A DNA stretch of 64,000 bases from Pseudomonas sp. Choline-02u-1 (GTDB taxonomy: Bacteria > Pseudomonadota > Gammaproteobacteria > Pseudomonadales > Pseudomonadaceae): NCBI RefSeq assembly GCF_002836515.1, contig NZ_PJBC01000058.1, forward strand, positions 62,001-126,000, in the 5' to 3' direction. Shown in pieces: positions 50,399 through 62,196 of this stretch. Both the position numbers and the translations under genes were made by a program. How positions within the stretch are numbered: the first letter of the stretch is position 1; every line of letters begins with the position of its first letter. Below the pieces are notes generated by a model, which had not been told where the DNA came from, did no database searches, and was given only the letters and a program-made list of their open reading frames with translations.

Positions 50399-51640
50399 AT
50401 GCGTAACCTGATTGGCGATGTATCCAGCGCCGCGCGCATCCTCCCGCAACTCAATGGCGAAACGCTGTTTATCCGCAACGGCAAGGATGCTTACGTTTAT
50501 GACGATAAAGGTCGCCGCTACATCGACACCGCGCTCGGCTTTGGCGCGGTACTGCTGGGGCATGCCAATAATCGCGTCAATGAACAAGTCGCGGCGGCAC
50601 TGGCTGACTCTGCCGCGCCGTCATGGGCGCATGTACGCGAACACCCTGCGGCCTCAGCACTGGCGGCGCACACCGGCGCGCTGAGCAAAGTGATTTTCAC
50701 CAACTCCGGCAGCGAAGCGGTGCATCTGGCCTGCCGCGCTGCCCGCGCCTATACCGGGCGCGGGCGCATTGCGAAAATGGCTGCGGGCTTCGACGGTTGG
50801 TTCGACGACGTCAGCTTCGGCAACGTTTCGTCCAGTGAGGCGAATTTCGTTGATGGTCAGCGACCGGCCACGCCGCGCACCACGCTGCTGCGTTTCAATG
50901 ACTTCGATGATGTCGAGCGACTGTTCGCTGAGGATTCGGATATCGCTGCGGTGATCCTCGAACCGATGCTCGCCAATGCTGGCTGCATCATGCCGGCACC
51001 CGGCTATCTGCTGCATGTGCAGGAAGTCGCACATCGGCATGGCGCGCTGGTGATCTGCGATGAAGTGCTGATGGGTTTTCGCTTGTTCGCCGGGCTCGCG
51101 GGTTTACAGGCGGGGCTGGATCCGGACATCGCCAGTGTCGGCAAGGCCATTGGCAATGGTGTGCCGGTGTCGGCGATCGTCGGCAAGCCACACATTCTCG
51201 CGGGCTTTGAGCAAGGTCGCGTGCTGCGTGGCGGGACGTTCAGCGGCAATCCGATGGCGTGTGCAGCGGTCACCAGCACACTGAATCAATTGGATGACGC
51301 GGATTATCAGCGCTTGATTGCCCGGGGCGAGGCCCTGCGAGTTTCGGTGGAGGCCTCGTTCAAGGCGCATGGGATGACGGTGAGTACCAGCGGTTACGGG
51401 AATGTGTTCGGGATCTGGCCGTCGGCGCAGGTGCCGAGCAATTATGCCGAGGCGCTGGAGCGTGGTGATGCGCAGTTTAGCCAGGCGCTGCATCTGGCCT
51501 TGCGCGAAGCCGGCGTGCTGGTGATGCCCTCGCCTTATGGTCGGATTTATCTGTCGTTCGCACATGATGAAGCGGTGGTTGAAGAGATGAAGGCAGCGTT
51601 TGAACTCGCGGCTTCGAAGCTGGCTGGGCATTTGCGCTAA
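50399..51640 (+). CDS. Class III (PLP) aminotransferase, glutamate-1-semialdehyde aminomutase-like
   Basis: The 413-residue enzyme has the fold type I landmarks: FTNSGSEAVHLACRAARAYT (cofactor phosphate site), the acidic ICDEVLMGFRL block with the PLP-ring aspartate, the Schiff-base lysine in IASVGKAIGNGVP, and GTFSGNPMACAA near residue 280. It resembles HemL-like aminotransferases, but N-terminus, neighbours and lack of a heme pathway context argue against a haem role. It probably acts on an omega-amino acid or amino ketone. The start at 50399 overlaps no other gene and lies 31 bases after the LysR stop. Confidence 0.82.
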   Translation: MRNLIGDVSSAARILPQLNGETLFIRNGKDAYVYDDKGRRYIDTALGFGAVLLGHANNRVNEQVAAALADSAAPSWAHVREHPAASALAAHTGALSKVIFTNSGSEAVHLACRAARAYTGRGRIAKMAAGFDGWFDDVSFGNVSSSEANFVDGQRPATPRTTLLRFNDFDDVERLFAEDSDIAAVILEPMLANAGCIMPAPGYLLHVQEVAHRHGALVICDEVLMGFRLFAGLAGLQAGLDPDIASVGKAIGNGVPVSAIVGKPHILAGFEQGRVLRGGTFSGNPMACAAVTSTLNQLDDADYQRLIARGEALRVSVEASFKAHGMTVSTSGYGNVFGIWPSAQVPSNYAEALERGDAQFSQALHLALREAGVLVMPSPYGRIYLSFAHDEAVVEEMKAAFELAASKLAGHLR

Positions 51641-51702
51641 GAGGATCAGTCGGGGCGGGCTCGGCGTGCAAGGCGCCGGGTCTGATGAGGCCCTTCCTGC
51701 GC

Positions 51703-51730
51703 TGTCGCGGGCAAGCTCGCTCCCACGGGG
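51703..51730. repeat. Single diverged REP element
   Basis: GTCGCGGGCAAGCTCGCTCC followed by CACGGGG matches one REP arm. No opposite arm is visible within 100 bases. Confidence 0.75.
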
Positions 51731-51886
51731 CCCGCCTTCAACCCGCGAGATGAAAACATTGATCCAGCGCGGTACAAGCGTCAGAAATTTCCGCTAAAAC
51801 GGTAGGCTTCGCTACTTGCAGTAATCGGCAAGTAAGACAACTTCCCAACCCTTAACTCGCCAAACAGTTACAAAACCACCGCAAAC

Positions 51887-51905
51887 GATATCAATTATCA
51901 TTTAG
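51887..51905. promoter_or_regulatory. Imperfect Fur-box-like sequence upstream of nuoA
   Basis: On the minus strand the sequence contains AATGATAATTGATATC, matching about 13 of 19 positions of the classical Fur box GATAATGATAATCATTATC. It is about 250 bases upstream of nuoA. Such a score occurs by chance in AT-rich DNA, so this is only a candidate. Confidence 0.2.
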
Positions 51906-52154
51906 CCGTAACTATGTTCATTACATAGCCCACAAAACATAATTGACGCAAAACCGGCTAATGCCCGCAACGCATGGGCCGCAGGGCGTTGCGCAAGCGC
52001 TATGTCCTTAATCCGGTAAATAATTTCGCCTTTGGAATTTTACTTGCCGGGTGTTTAGCCATAAAATCAGCCCGATTGATTGCTGCGACATATCGTCACT
52101 GCCATTTTCTTTATCAAGCTCAGAGACCTTTGCTCTCTGTTAAGGATTACCAGC

Positions 52155-52568
52155 ATGCCCGAAGCGACAGGACTCATGGCCCACAACTGGGGCTTTGCCA
52201 TTTTCCTTCTGGGTGTCGTCGGCCTCTGTGCCTTCATGCTTGGCGTCTCCAGCCTCCTCGGGTCAAAAGCCTGGGGTCGCAGCAAAAACGAACCGTTCGA
52301 GTCGGGCATGCTACCTACCGGTGGCGCCCGCTTGCGGCTCTCAGCCAAATTCTATCTGGTCGCGATGCTCTTCGTGATCTTCGATATCGAAGCCCTCTTT
52401 CTCTTTGCCTGGTCTGTGTCCGTCCGCGAAAGCGGCTGGACCGGATTCGTCGAAGCTCTCGTTTTCATAGCAATTCTGTTGGCAGGTCTTGTCTACCTGT
52501 TCCGAGTGGGCGCCCTTGACTGGGCTCCGGAAGCTCGTCGCAAGCGGCAGGCGAAGCTGAAACAATGA
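52155..52568 (+). CDS. nuoA: NADH-quinone oxidoreductase subunit A
   Basis: This 137-residue membrane subunit has three helices, the conserved loop [20 protein letters not shown] and [20 protein letters not shown]. NuoA forms part of the membrane arm near the quinone site of complex I. It is the first gene of the nuo operon. TAAGGATTACCAGC precedes the ATG at 52155. Confidence 0.96.
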   Translation: MPEATGLMAHNWGFAIFLLGVVGLCAFMLGVSSLLGSKAWGRSKNEPFESGMLPTGGARLRLSAKFYLVAMLFVIFDIEALFLFAWSVSVRESGWTGFVEALVFIAILLAGLVYLFRVGALDWAPEARRKRQAKLKQ

Positions 52569-52578
52569 GGCTTTGGCA

Positions 52579-53253
52579 ATGCAATACAATCTCACCAGGA
52601 TCGACCCCGATGCTCCTAACGAGCAGTATCCGATTGGCCAGCGGGAAACCGTTGCTGATCCGTTAGAAGATCAAGTCCACAAAAACATTTTCATGGGCAA
52701 GCTGGAAGACGTGCTGAGTGGCGCGGTCAACTGGGGACGTAAAAACTCCCTGTGGCCGTACAACTTCGGCCTGTCGTGCTGCTACGTGGAAATGACCACC
52801 GCCTTCACGGCGCCCCACGACATCGCGCGCTTTGGTGCCGAAGTCATCCGGGCCTCGCCGCGTCAGGCCGACTTCATGGTTATCGCCGGGACCTGCTTCA
52901 TCAAGATGGCGCCGATCATTCAGCGTCTCTACGAGCAGATGCTCGAACCGAAATGGGTTATTTCCATGGGTTCGTGCGCCAACTCCGGTGGCATGTACGA
53001 CATCTACTCCGTGGTTCAAGGCGTGGACAAGTTCTTGCCCGTGGACGTCTACGTACCTGGCTGCCCGCCCCGTCCGGAAGCATTTCTGCAAGGCTTGATG
53101 CTGTTGCAGGAATCGATTGGACAGGAGCGCCGTCCGCTTTCCTGGGTCGTTGGTGATCAAGGCGTCTATCGCGCCGACATGCCATCGCAGAAGGAACAGC
53201 GCCGCGAACAGCGAATCGCAGTCACCAACCTGCGCAGCCCTGACGAAGTCTGA
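52579..53253 (+). CDS. nuoB: NADH-quinone oxidoreductase subunit B (N2 cluster)
   Basis: The 224-residue subunit has the cysteines that bind cluster N2: the CC pair in [13 protein letters not shown] in [13 protein letters not shown] in [14 protein letters not shown] and [10 protein letters not shown]. It sits at the junction of the peripheral and membrane arms and passes electrons to ubiquinone. The ATG at 52579 follows TGAGG; an in-frame TTG six bases earlier is less likely. Confidence 0.97.
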   Translation: MQYNLTRIDPDAPNEQYPIGQRETVADPLEDQVHKNIFMGKLEDVLSGAVNWGRKNSLWPYNFGLSCCYVEMTTAFTAPHDIARFGAEVIRASPRQADFMVIAGTCFIKMAPIIQRLYEQMLEPKWVISMGSCANSGGMYDIYSVVQGVDKFLPVDVYVPGCPPRPEAFLQGLMLLQESIGQERRPLSWVVGDQGVYRADMPSQKEQRREQRIAVTNLRSPDEV

Positions 53254-55107
<1,854 letters not shown>

Positions 55108-55109
55108 GC

Positions 55110-55607
55110 ATGAACAGCACGCTTATCCAGACAGACCGTTTCACCTTGAGTGAAACCGAGCGCTCGGCCATCGAGCACGAGCTGCATCACTACGAAGACC
55201 CGCGCGCGGCGTCGATCGAAGCCCTGAAGATCGTTCAGAAGGAACGCGGCTGGGTGCCGGATGGCGCCCTCTACGCGATCGGCGAGATCCTCGGCATCCC
55301 GGCCAGCGACGTTGAAGGCGTGGCGACGTTCTATAGCCAGATCTTCCGTCAACCGGTCGGCCGCCACATCATTCGCGTCTGCGACAGCATGGTCTGCTAC
55401 ATCGGTGGCCACGAATCGGTGGTCAGCGAAATCCAGAACAATCTGGGCATCGGCCTGGGTCAGACCACCGCCGACGGTCGTTTCACCCTGCTGCCTGTCT
55501 GCTGCCTCGGCAACTGCGACAAGGCACCGGCGCTGATGATCGACGACGACACCTTTGGCGACGTGCAGCCTGCTGGCGTGGCCAAACTGCTCGAGGGCTA
55601 CGTATGA
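55110..55607 (+). CDS. nuoE: NADH-quinone oxidoreductase subunit E (2Fe-2S N1a)
   Basis: The 165-residue thioredoxin-fold subunit has the four ligands of the 2Fe-2S cluster: CDSMVC and, forty residues later, [17 protein letters not shown]. It belongs to the NADH dehydrogenase module with NuoF and NuoG. Two bases separate it from nuoCD, and its stop overlaps nuoF (ATGA). Confidence 0.96.
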   Translation: MNSTLIQTDRFTLSETERSAIEHELHHYEDPRAASIEALKIVQKERGWVPDGALYAIGEILGIPASDVEGVATFYSQIFRQPVGRHIIRVCDSMVCYIGGHESVVSEIQNNLGIGLGQTTADGRFTLLPVCCLGNCDKAPALMIDDDTFGDVQPAGVAKLLEGYV

Positions 55608-56959
55608 CCCTGACATCATTTGGTCCAGCCAACCGCATCCAGCGTTCGGCCGAGACTCACCCGCTGACCTGGCGTCTGCGCGACGACGGCGAAGCCGTGT
55701 GGCTCGACGAGTACCAGGCCAAGAACGGTTACGCCGCTGCGCGCAAAGCCTTCGCCGAGATGGATCAGGACGCGATCGTCCAGACCGTCAAAGACGCTGG
55801 CCTCAAGGGTCGCGGCGGCGCCGGCTTCCCCACTGGCGTGAAGTGGGGCCTGATGCCCAAGGACGAATCCATCAACATCCGCTACCTGCTGTGCAACGCG
55901 GATGAAATGGAGCCGAACACCTGGAAAGACCGCATGCTGATGGAGCAACTGCCCCATCTGCTGATCGAAGGCATGCTGATCAGTGCCCGTGCGCTGAAAA
56001 CTTACCGTGGCTACATCTTCCTGCGCGGCGAATACACCACCGCCGCCAAGCACCTCAACCGTGCCGTGGAAGAAGCCAAGGCGGCCGGCCTGCTGGGCAA
56101 GAACATTCTCGGTTCGGGTTTCGATTTCGAGCTGTTCGTCCACACCGGCGCCGGGCGTTACATCTGCGGTGAAGAAACCGCACTGATCAACTCCCTCGAA
56201 GGCCGCCGCGCCAACCCGCGCTCCAAGCCGCCCTTCCCTGCCGCCGTCGGCGTGTGGGGCAAGCCGACCTGCGTGAACAACGTCGAAACCCTGTGCAACG
56301 TGCCGGCGATCATTGCCGACGGCGTTGACTGGTACAAATCGTTGGCCCGCGAAGGTTCCGAAGACATGGGCACCAAGCTCATGGGCTTCTCCGGCAAGGT
56401 CAAGAACCCGGGCCTGTGGGAACTGCCATTCGGCGTCACCGGTCGCGAGCTGTTCGAAGACTACGCCGGCGGCATGCGCGACGGCTTCAAGCTCAAGGCC
56501 TGGCAGCCAGGGGGTGCCGGTACCGGTTTCCTTCTGCCGGAGCACCTCGACGCACAAATGTATGCCGGCGGCATCGCCAAGGTCGGCACGCGGATGGGTA
56601 CCGGTCTGGCGATGGCAGTGGATGACAGCGTCAACATGGTCTCGCTGCTGCGCAACATGGAGCAGTTCTTCGCCCGTGAATCGTGCGGTTTCTGCACCCC
56701 GTGCCGCGATGGCCTGCCATGGAGCGTCAAGCTCTTGATGGCCATCGAACAGGGCAAGGGTCAGCCAGGCGACATCGAGACCCTGCTGGGTCTGGTCGGT
56801 TTCCTCGGCCCGGGCAAGACCTTCTGTGCTCACGCACCGGGTGCCGTGGAGCCATTGGGCAGTGCCATCAAATACTTCCGTCCAGAGTTCGAAGCCGGTA
56901 TCGCGCCTGTCAGCGCCGCCGTCCCGCCTCTGGCAAGGCCGATCGTAGTCGGCGCGTAA
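55604..56959 (+). CDS. nuoF: NADH-quinone oxidoreductase subunit F (NADH/FMN binding)
   Basis: The 451-residue subunit binds NADH and FMN ([20 protein letters not shown], near residues 65-84; [17 protein letters not shown]) and the N3 4Fe-4S cluster ([12 protein letters not shown] near 361-372, with a fourth Cys in [12 protein letters not shown]). It receives electrons from NADH. Its start overlaps nuoE. A strong hairpin follows its stop before nuoG. Confidence 0.97.
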   Translation: MTLTSFGPANRIQRSAETHPLTWRLRDDGEAVWLDEYQAKNGYAAARKAFAEMDQDAIVQTVKDAGLKGRGGAGFPTGVKWGLMPKDESINIRYLLCNADEMEPNTWKDRMLMEQLPHLLIEGMLISARALKTYRGYIFLRGEYTTAAKHLNRAVEEAKAAGLLGKNILGSGFDFELFVHTGAGRYICGEETALINSLEGRRANPRSKPPFPAAVGVWGKPTCVNNVETLCNVPAIIADGVDWYKSLAREGSEDMGTKLMGFSGKVKNPGLWELPFGVTGRELFEDYAGGMRDGFKLKAWQPGGAGTGFLLPEHLDAQMYAGGIAKVGTRMGTGLAMAVDDSVNMVSLLRNMEQFFARESCGFCTPCRDGLPWSVKLLMAIEQGKGQPGDIETLLGLVGFLGPGKTFCAHAPGAVEPLGSAIKYFRPEFEAGIAPVSAAVPPLARPIVVGA

Positions 56960-57095
56960 ACGCTTAAAAAGGCGAAGGGTCCGTGCCCTTCGCCTTTCGT
57001 CCGATGACGCCCTTCGGGGCTGACTGGATTCGGACGCATCACAAGATTCCATTAGCCACGCCCGCTGACACCGGGCCAACGAAGACCTTTGAACC
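56960..57095. promoter_or_regulatory. nuoF-nuoG gap with a strong intra-operon hairpin
   Basis: In an operon with otherwise overlapping or nearly abutting genes, this 136-base gap holds a 12-bp perfect stem (AAAGGCGAAGGG / CCCTTCGCCTTT, 56968-56997) and a second imperfect one (GTCCGA at 56999 with TCGGAC at 57030). The T tract is short (TTT then CG), so it could be an attenuator, an RNase processing site or an mRNA-stabilising stem rather than a full terminator. Confidence 0.6.
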
Positions 57096-59810
57096 ATGGC
57101 CACTATCCACGTAGACGGCAAAGCGCTCGAAGTCGACGGGGCAGACAACCTGTTACAGGCATGTCTGTCGCTGGGCCTCGACATTCCATATTTCTGCTGG
57201 CACCCCGCGCTTGGTAGCGTCGGGGCCTGCCGCCAGTGCGCGGTCAAGCAGTACACCGACGAGAACGACACCCGTGGTCGCATCGTCATGTCCTGCATGA
57301 CGCCTGCCACCGACAACACCTGGATCTCCATCGACGATGAAGAATCCAAGGCGTTCCGCGCCAGTGTTGTCGAATGGCTGATGACCAACCACCCGCACGA
57401 CTGCCCGGTGTGCGAAGAAGGTGGCCACTGCCACCTGCAAGACATGACGGTGATGACCGGCCACAACGAGCGCCGTTATCGCTTCAGCAAACGCACCCAC
57501 CAGAACCAGCAACTGGGCCCGTTCATTTCCCACGAAATGAACCGCTGCATCGCCTGCTACCGCTGCGTGCGTTTCTACAAGGACTACGCTGGCGGCACCG
57601 ACCTCGGTGTATTCGGCGCCCACGACAACGTGTACTTCGGTCGCGTTGAAGACGGCACCCTCGAAAGCGAGTTCTCCGGCAACCTCACCGAGGTCTGCCC
57701 GACCGGTGTGTTCACCGACAAGACTCACTCCGAGCGTTACAACCGTAAATGGGACATGCAGTTCGCCCCGAGCATCTGCCATGGCTGCTCGAGCGGTTGC
57801 AACATCTCCCCGGGCGAGCGTTACGGTGAACTGCGCCGCATCGAAAACCGGTTCAACGGTTCGGTGAACCAGTACTTCCTCTGCGACCGTGGCCGTTTCG
57901 GTTATGGCTACGTCAACCGCACCGACCGCCCACGTCAGCCGCTGCTGGCCGACGGCACCAAGCTGAGCCTGGACGACGCGCTGGACAAAGCCGCCGACCT
58001 GCTGCGCGGCCGTAACATCGTCGGTATCGGTTCGCCGCGTGCCAGCCTCGAAAGCAACTACGCGTTGCGCGAACTGGTCGGCGCCGAGCACTTCTACTCG
58101 GGTATCGAAGCGTCCGAGCTGGAGCGCATCCGTCTGGTTCTGCAGGTGCTCAAAGACAGCCCGCTGCCAGTGCCGAACATGCGCGACATCGAAGACCACG
58201 ACGCGATCTTCGTCCTCGGCGAAGACCTGACCCAGACCGCCGCGCGCATGGCGCTGGCCCTGCGTCAATCGGTCAAGGGCAAGGCTGAAGACATGGCCGA
58301 AGCCATGCGCGTCCAGCCTTGGCTCGACGCGGCAGTGAAGAACATCGGTCAGCACGCGCTGAACCCGCTGTTCATCGCCAGCCTCGCCGAAACCAAGCTC
58401 GACGACGTTGCCGAAGAATGCGTACACGCCGCTCCCGATGATCTGGCACGCATCGGTTTCGCCGTTGCTCACGCCCTGGATGCCAGCGCCCCGGCCGTTG
58501 AAGGTCTGGACGCAGAAGCTCTGGAACTGGCGCAGCGCATCGCCGATGCCTTGCTCGCCGCCAAGCGTCCGCTGATCATCGCCGGTACTTCGCTGGGCTC
58601 CAAAGCCTTGATCGAAGCTGCCGCGAACATCGCCAAAGCCCTGAAGCTGCGCGAGAAGAACGGTTCGATCAGCCTGATCGTGCCGGAAGCCAACAGCCTC
58701 GGCCTGGCCATGCTCGGTGGCGAATCAGTCGATGCCGCGCTGCAAGCGGTCATCGATGGCAAGGCCGATGCGATCGTCGTGCTGGAAAACGATCTGTACA
58801 CCCGCACTGCCAAAGCCAAGGTCGACGCTGCACTGAACGCTGCGAAAGTGGTGATCGTTGCCGACCATCAGAAAACCGCCACCACCGAACGCGCGCAACT
58901 GGTTCTGCCAGCAGCGAGCTTCGCCGAAGGCGACGGTACGCTGGTCAGCCAGGAAGGCCGCGCCCAGCGCTTCTTCCAGGTTTTCGATCCGCAGTACCTC
59001 GACGCGAGCATTCTGGTACACGAAGGCTGGCGCTGGCTGCACGCTCTGCGTGCGACCCTGCTGAACCAGCCGATCGACTGGACGCAACTCGACCACGTCA
59101 CTGCTGCCGTGGCATCGAGCACCGCACAACTGGCGCGCATCGTTGATGCGGCACCGTCGGCTGCGTTCCGCATCAAGGGTCTGAAACTGGCGCGTGAGCC
59201 GCTGCGTTATTCCGGTCGCACCGCGATGCGCGCCGATATCAGCGTTCACGAACCGCGTACCCCTCAGGACAAGGACACCGCGTTTGCCTTCTCCATGGAA
59301 GGTTACTCGGGCTCTGCCGAACCGCGTCAGCAGGTGCCGTTTGCCTGGTCGCCGGGCTGGAACTCGCCACAAGCGTGGAACAAGTTCCAGGACGAAGTCG
59401 GTGGTCACCTGCGTGCTGGCGATCCGGGCACCCGCCTGATCGAAAGCACCGGCGACTCGCTGAACTGGTTCGCCGCCGCGCCGCGTGCCTTTAACCCGGC
59501 GCCGGGTACCTGGCAAGCCGTGCCGTTTTTCCACCTGTTCGGCAGCGAAGAAAACTCTTCGAAAGCCGCACCGGTGCAAGAGCGCATTCCGGCCCCTTAC
59601 GTGGCACTGGCGAAATCCGAAGCGGATCGTCTGGGTGTCAACGACGGTGCCCTGCTGAGCCTGAACGTGGCCGGCCAGACCCTGCGTCTGCCGCTGCGCA
59701 TCAATGAAGAACTGGGCGCCGGTCTGGTGGCATTGCCTGCGGGCATCGCCGGCATTCCACCGGCATTCGCCGGCGTGTCCGTCGACGGTCTGCAGGAGGC
59801 AGCGCAATGA
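57096..59810 (+). CDS. nuoG: NADH-quinone oxidoreductase subunit G
   Basis: The 904-residue subunit begins with a 2Fe-2S ferredoxin domain ([10 protein letters not shown]), then the His-Cys3 4Fe-4S site ([16 protein letters not shown]), the N4/N5-type cluster ligands ([21 protein letters not shown]) and the additional [14 protein letters not shown] cluster, followed by a long molybdopterin-oxidoreductase-like domain without the cofactor. It relays electrons from NuoEF to NuoI. It starts after the long nuoF-nuoG gap and overlaps nuoH by four bases. Confidence 0.97.
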   Translation: MATIHVDGKALEVDGADNLLQACLSLGLDIPYFCWHPALGSVGACRQCAVKQYTDENDTRGRIVMSCMTPATDNTWISIDDEESKAFRASVVEWLMTNHPHDCPVCEEGGHCHLQDMTVMTGHNERRYRFSKRTHQNQQLGPFISHEMNRCIACYRCVRFYKDYAGGTDLGVFGAHDNVYFGRVEDGTLESEFSGNLTEVCPTGVFTDKTHSERYNRKWDMQFAPSICHGCSSGCNISPGERYGELRRIENRFNGSVNQYFLCDRGRFGYGYVNRTDRPRQPLLADGTKLSLDDALDKAADLLRGRNIVGIGSPRASLESNYALRELVGAEHFYSGIEASELERIRLVLQVLKDSPLPVPNMRDIEDHDAIFVLGEDLTQTAARMALALRQSVKGKAEDMAEAMRVQPWLDAAVKNIGQHALNPLFIASLAETKLDDVAEECVHAAPDDLARIGFAVAHALDASAPAVEGLDAEALELAQRIADALLAAKRPLIIAGTSLGSKALIEAAANIAKALKLREKNGSISLIVPEANSLGLAMLGGESVDAALQAVIDGKADAIVVLENDLYTRTAKAKVDAALNAAKVVIVADHQKTATTERAQLVLPAASFAEGDGTLVSQEGRAQRFFQVFDPQYLDASILVHEGWRWLHALRATLLNQPIDWTQLDHVTAAVASSTAQLARIVDAAPSAAFRIKGLKLAREPLRYSGRTAMRADISVHEPRTPQDKDTAFAFSMEGYSGSAEPRQQVPFAWSPGWNSPQAWNKFQDEVGGHLRAGDPGTRLIESTGDSLNWFAAAPRAFNPAPGTWQAVPFFHLFGSEENSSKAAPVQERIPAPYVALAKSEADRLGVNDGALLSLNVAGQTLRLPLRINEELGAGLVALPAGIAGIPPAFAGVSVDGLQEAAQ

Positions 59811-60814
59811 CCTGGTTCACCCCTGAAGTGATCGATGTGATCCTGACGGTCATCAAAGCCATCGTGATTCTGCTGGCCGTGGTGGTCGCAGGTGCGTTGC
59901 TGAGCTTTGTCGAACGTCGCCTGCTGGGCTGGTGGCAGGACCGTTACGGTCCGAACCGCGTTGGCCCGTTCGGTATGTTCCAGATCGCCGCCGACATGTT
60001 GAAGATGTTCTTCAAGGAAGACTGGACCCCGCCGTTTGCCGACAAGGTGATCTTCACCCTGGCACCGGTGGTGGCCATGTCCGCCCTGTTGATCGCCTTC
60101 GCGATCATCCCGATCACCCCGACCTGGGGCGTGGCGGATCTGAACATCGGCCTGCTGTTCTTCTTCGCAATGGCCGGTCTGTCGGTGTACGCGGTGCTGT
60201 TCGCCGGCTGGTCGAGCAACAACAAGTTCGCCCTTTTGGGCAGCTTGCGTGCCTCGGCGCAGACCGTTTCCTACGAAGTGTTCATGGGCCTGGCCCTGAT
60301 GGGCATCGTGGTGCAGGTCGGTTCGTTCAACATGCGCGACATCGTCGAATACCAGGCGCAGAACCTGTGGTTCATCATTCCGCAGTTCTTCGGCTTCTGT
60401 ACCTTCTTCATCGCTGGCGTCGCCGTGACTCACCGTCACCCGTTCGACCAGCCGGAAGCGGAACAGGAACTGGCTGACGGTTACCACATTGAATACGCCG
60501 GTATGAAATGGGGCATGTTCTTCGTCGGTGAATACATCGGCATCATCCTGATCTCGGCGCTGCTGGTCACCCTGTTCTTCGGTGGCTGGCACGGTCCGTT
60601 CGGCATCCTGCCGCAACTGTCCTTCGTCTGGTTCGCACTGAAGACCGCGTTCTTCATCATGCTGTTCATCCTGCTGCGCGCGTCCATTCCGCGTCCGCGT
60701 TATGACCAGGTGATGGATTTCAGCTGGAAATTCTGCCTGCCACTGACCCTGATCAATTTGCTGGTGACCGCTGCGGTTGTGTTGTTGAACACGCCTGCGG
60801 TTGCGGTTCAGTGA
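59807..60814 (+). CDS. nuoH: NADH-quinone oxidoreductase subunit H
   Basis: The 335-residue membrane protein has about eight helices and the conserved blocks [39 protein letters not shown] and [20 protein letters not shown]. It forms the quinone chamber with NuoB and NuoD and the first proton half-channel. ATGA overlap with nuoG. Confidence 0.97.
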   Translation: MTWFTPEVIDVILTVIKAIVILLAVVVAGALLSFVERRLLGWWQDRYGPNRVGPFGMFQIAADMLKMFFKEDWTPPFADKVIFTLAPVVAMSALLIAFAIIPITPTWGVADLNIGLLFFFAMAGLSVYAVLFAGWSSNNKFALLGSLRASAQTVSYEVFMGLALMGIVVQVGSFNMRDIVEYQAQNLWFIIPQFFGFCTFFIAGVAVTHRHPFDQPEAEQELADGYHIEYAGMKWGMFFVGEYIGIILISALLVTLFFGGWHGPFGILPQLSFVWFALKTAFFIMLFILLRASIPRPRYDQVMDFSWKFCLPLTLINLLVTAAVVLLNTPAVAVQ

Positions 60815-60825
60815 GGATTTGACCC

Positions 60826-61374
60826 ATGTTCAAATATATTGGCGACATCGTTAAGGGTACCGGTACCCAGTTGCGCAGCCTGGTCATGGTCTTCGGCCAT
60901 GGCTTTCGCAAGCGCGACACCCTGCAATACCCCGAGGAGCAGGTCTACCTGCCGCCGCGCTACCGTGGCCGCATCGTCCTGACCCGCGACCCCGATGGCG
61001 AAGAGCGCTGCGTAGCCTGCAACCTGTGCGCCGTGGCGTGCCCGGTGGGGTGCATCTCGCTGCAGAAAGCTGAAACCGAAGACGGTCGCTGGTACCCGGA
61101 CTTCTTCCGCATCAACTTCTCGCGCTGCATTTTCTGCGGTCTCTGCGAGGAAGCCTGCCCGACCACCGCGATCCAGCTGACGCCGGATTTCGAGATGGCC
61201 GAGTTCAAACGTCAGGACCTGGTGTACGAGAAAGAAGATCTGCTGATCTCCGGCCCCGGCAAAAACCCTGATTACAACTTCTATCGTGTTGCAGGTATGG
61301 CAATCGCTGGCAAGCCGAAAGGCGCTGCGCAGAACGAAGCCGAACCGATCAACGTGAAGAGCTTGCTGCCTTAA
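60826..61374 (+). CDS. nuoI: NADH-quinone oxidoreductase subunit I (two 4Fe-4S)
   Basis: The 182-residue 8Fe ferredoxin-like subunit has two motifs, [15 protein letters not shown] and [15 protein letters not shown], binding clusters N6a and N6b. It transfers electrons from NuoG to NuoB. It lies 11 bases downstream of nuoH. Confidence 0.97.
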   Translation: MFKYIGDIVKGTGTQLRSLVMVFGHGFRKRDTLQYPEEQVYLPPRYRGRIVLTRDPDGEERCVACNLCAVACPVGCISLQKAETEDGRWYPDFFRINFSRCIFCGLCEEACPTTAIQLTPDFEMAEFKRQDLVYEKEDLLISGPGKNPDYNFYRVAGMAIAGKPKGAAQNEAEPINVKSLLP

Positions 61375-61383
61375 GGAAGAACG

Positions 61384-61884
61384 ATGGAATTCGCTTTCTA
61401 TTTCGCATCGGGTATTGCTGTGGTGTCCACGCTTCGTGTGGTCACCAACACCAACCCTGTGCACGCCCTGCTCTACCTGATCATCTCGTTGATCGCCGTG
61501 GCCATGACGTTTTTCGCGCTCGGCGCACCGTTTGCCGGTGTGCTGGAAGTGATCGCCTACGCCGGCGCCATCATGGTGCTGTTCGTGTTCGTGGTGATGA
61601 TGCTGAACCTTGGCCCGGCCTCGGTTCAGCAGGAACGCACCTGGCTCAAGCCCGGCATCTGGGCGGGCCCGGTGATTCTTGCCGGGCTGCTGCTGGCCGA
61701 ACTGCTGTATGTGCTGTTCGCTCACCAGAGCGGTCAGGCCATCGGCCACACCACCGTAGACGCCAAGGCCGTGGGCATCAGCCTGTTCGGCCCGTACCTG
61801 CTGGTGGTCGAACTCGCCTCGATGCTGCTGCTCGCCGCAGCCGTCACGGCGTTCCATTTGGGCCGTAACGAGGCGAAGGAGTAA
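61384..61884 (+). CDS. nuoJ: NADH-quinone oxidoreductase subunit J
   Basis: The 166-residue membrane subunit has about five helices and the family block [20 protein letters not shown] that includes the pi-bulge helix of complex I. GGAAGAACG precedes the ATG. It lies nine bases from nuoI and three bases from nuoK. Confidence 0.95.
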   Translation: MEFAFYFASGIAVVSTLRVVTNTNPVHALLYLIISLIAVAMTFFALGAPFAGVLEVIAYAGAIMVLFVFVVMMLNLGPASVQQERTWLKPGIWAGPVILAGLLLAELLYVLFAHQSGQAIGHTTVDAKAVGISLFGPYLLVVELASMLLLAAAVTAFHLGRNEAKE

Positions 61885-61887
61885 GAC

Positions 61888-62196
61888 ATGCCTGCTATCC
61901 CTCTCGAGCATGGATTGGCCGTTGCCGGCATCCTGTTCTGCCTTGGTCTGGTCGGCCTGATGGTCCGCCGCAACATTTTGTTCGTGTTGATGAGTCTGGA
62001 AGTGATGATGAACGCCTCTGCCCTGGCCTTCATCGTTGCGGGCGCCCGCTGGGCGCAGCCGGATGGACAGATCATGTTCATCCTGGTGATCAGCCTTGCA
62101 GCGGCCGAGGCCAGTATTGGTCTGGCGATCCTGCTGCAACTGTATCGCCGCTTCCACACGCTCGATATCGACGCTGCCAGTGAGATGCGCGGATGA
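61888..62196 (+). CDS. nuoK: NADH-quinone oxidoreductase subunit K
   Basis: The 102-residue, three-helix subunit has the two conserved glutamates of the proton path in [15 protein letters not shown] and [21 protein letters not shown] precedes the ATG. Its stop overlaps the nuoL start by four bases. Confidence 0.96.

Larger units (their letters stand above)
51641..52154. other. Intergenic region upstream of the nuo operon
   Basis: The first 90 bases hold a single diverged REP (51703-51730). The AT-rich part from 51820 to 52150 should contain the nuo promoter; it includes an imperfect Fur-box-like sequence at 51887-51905. No gene is supported in the 514 bases. Confidence 0.5.
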
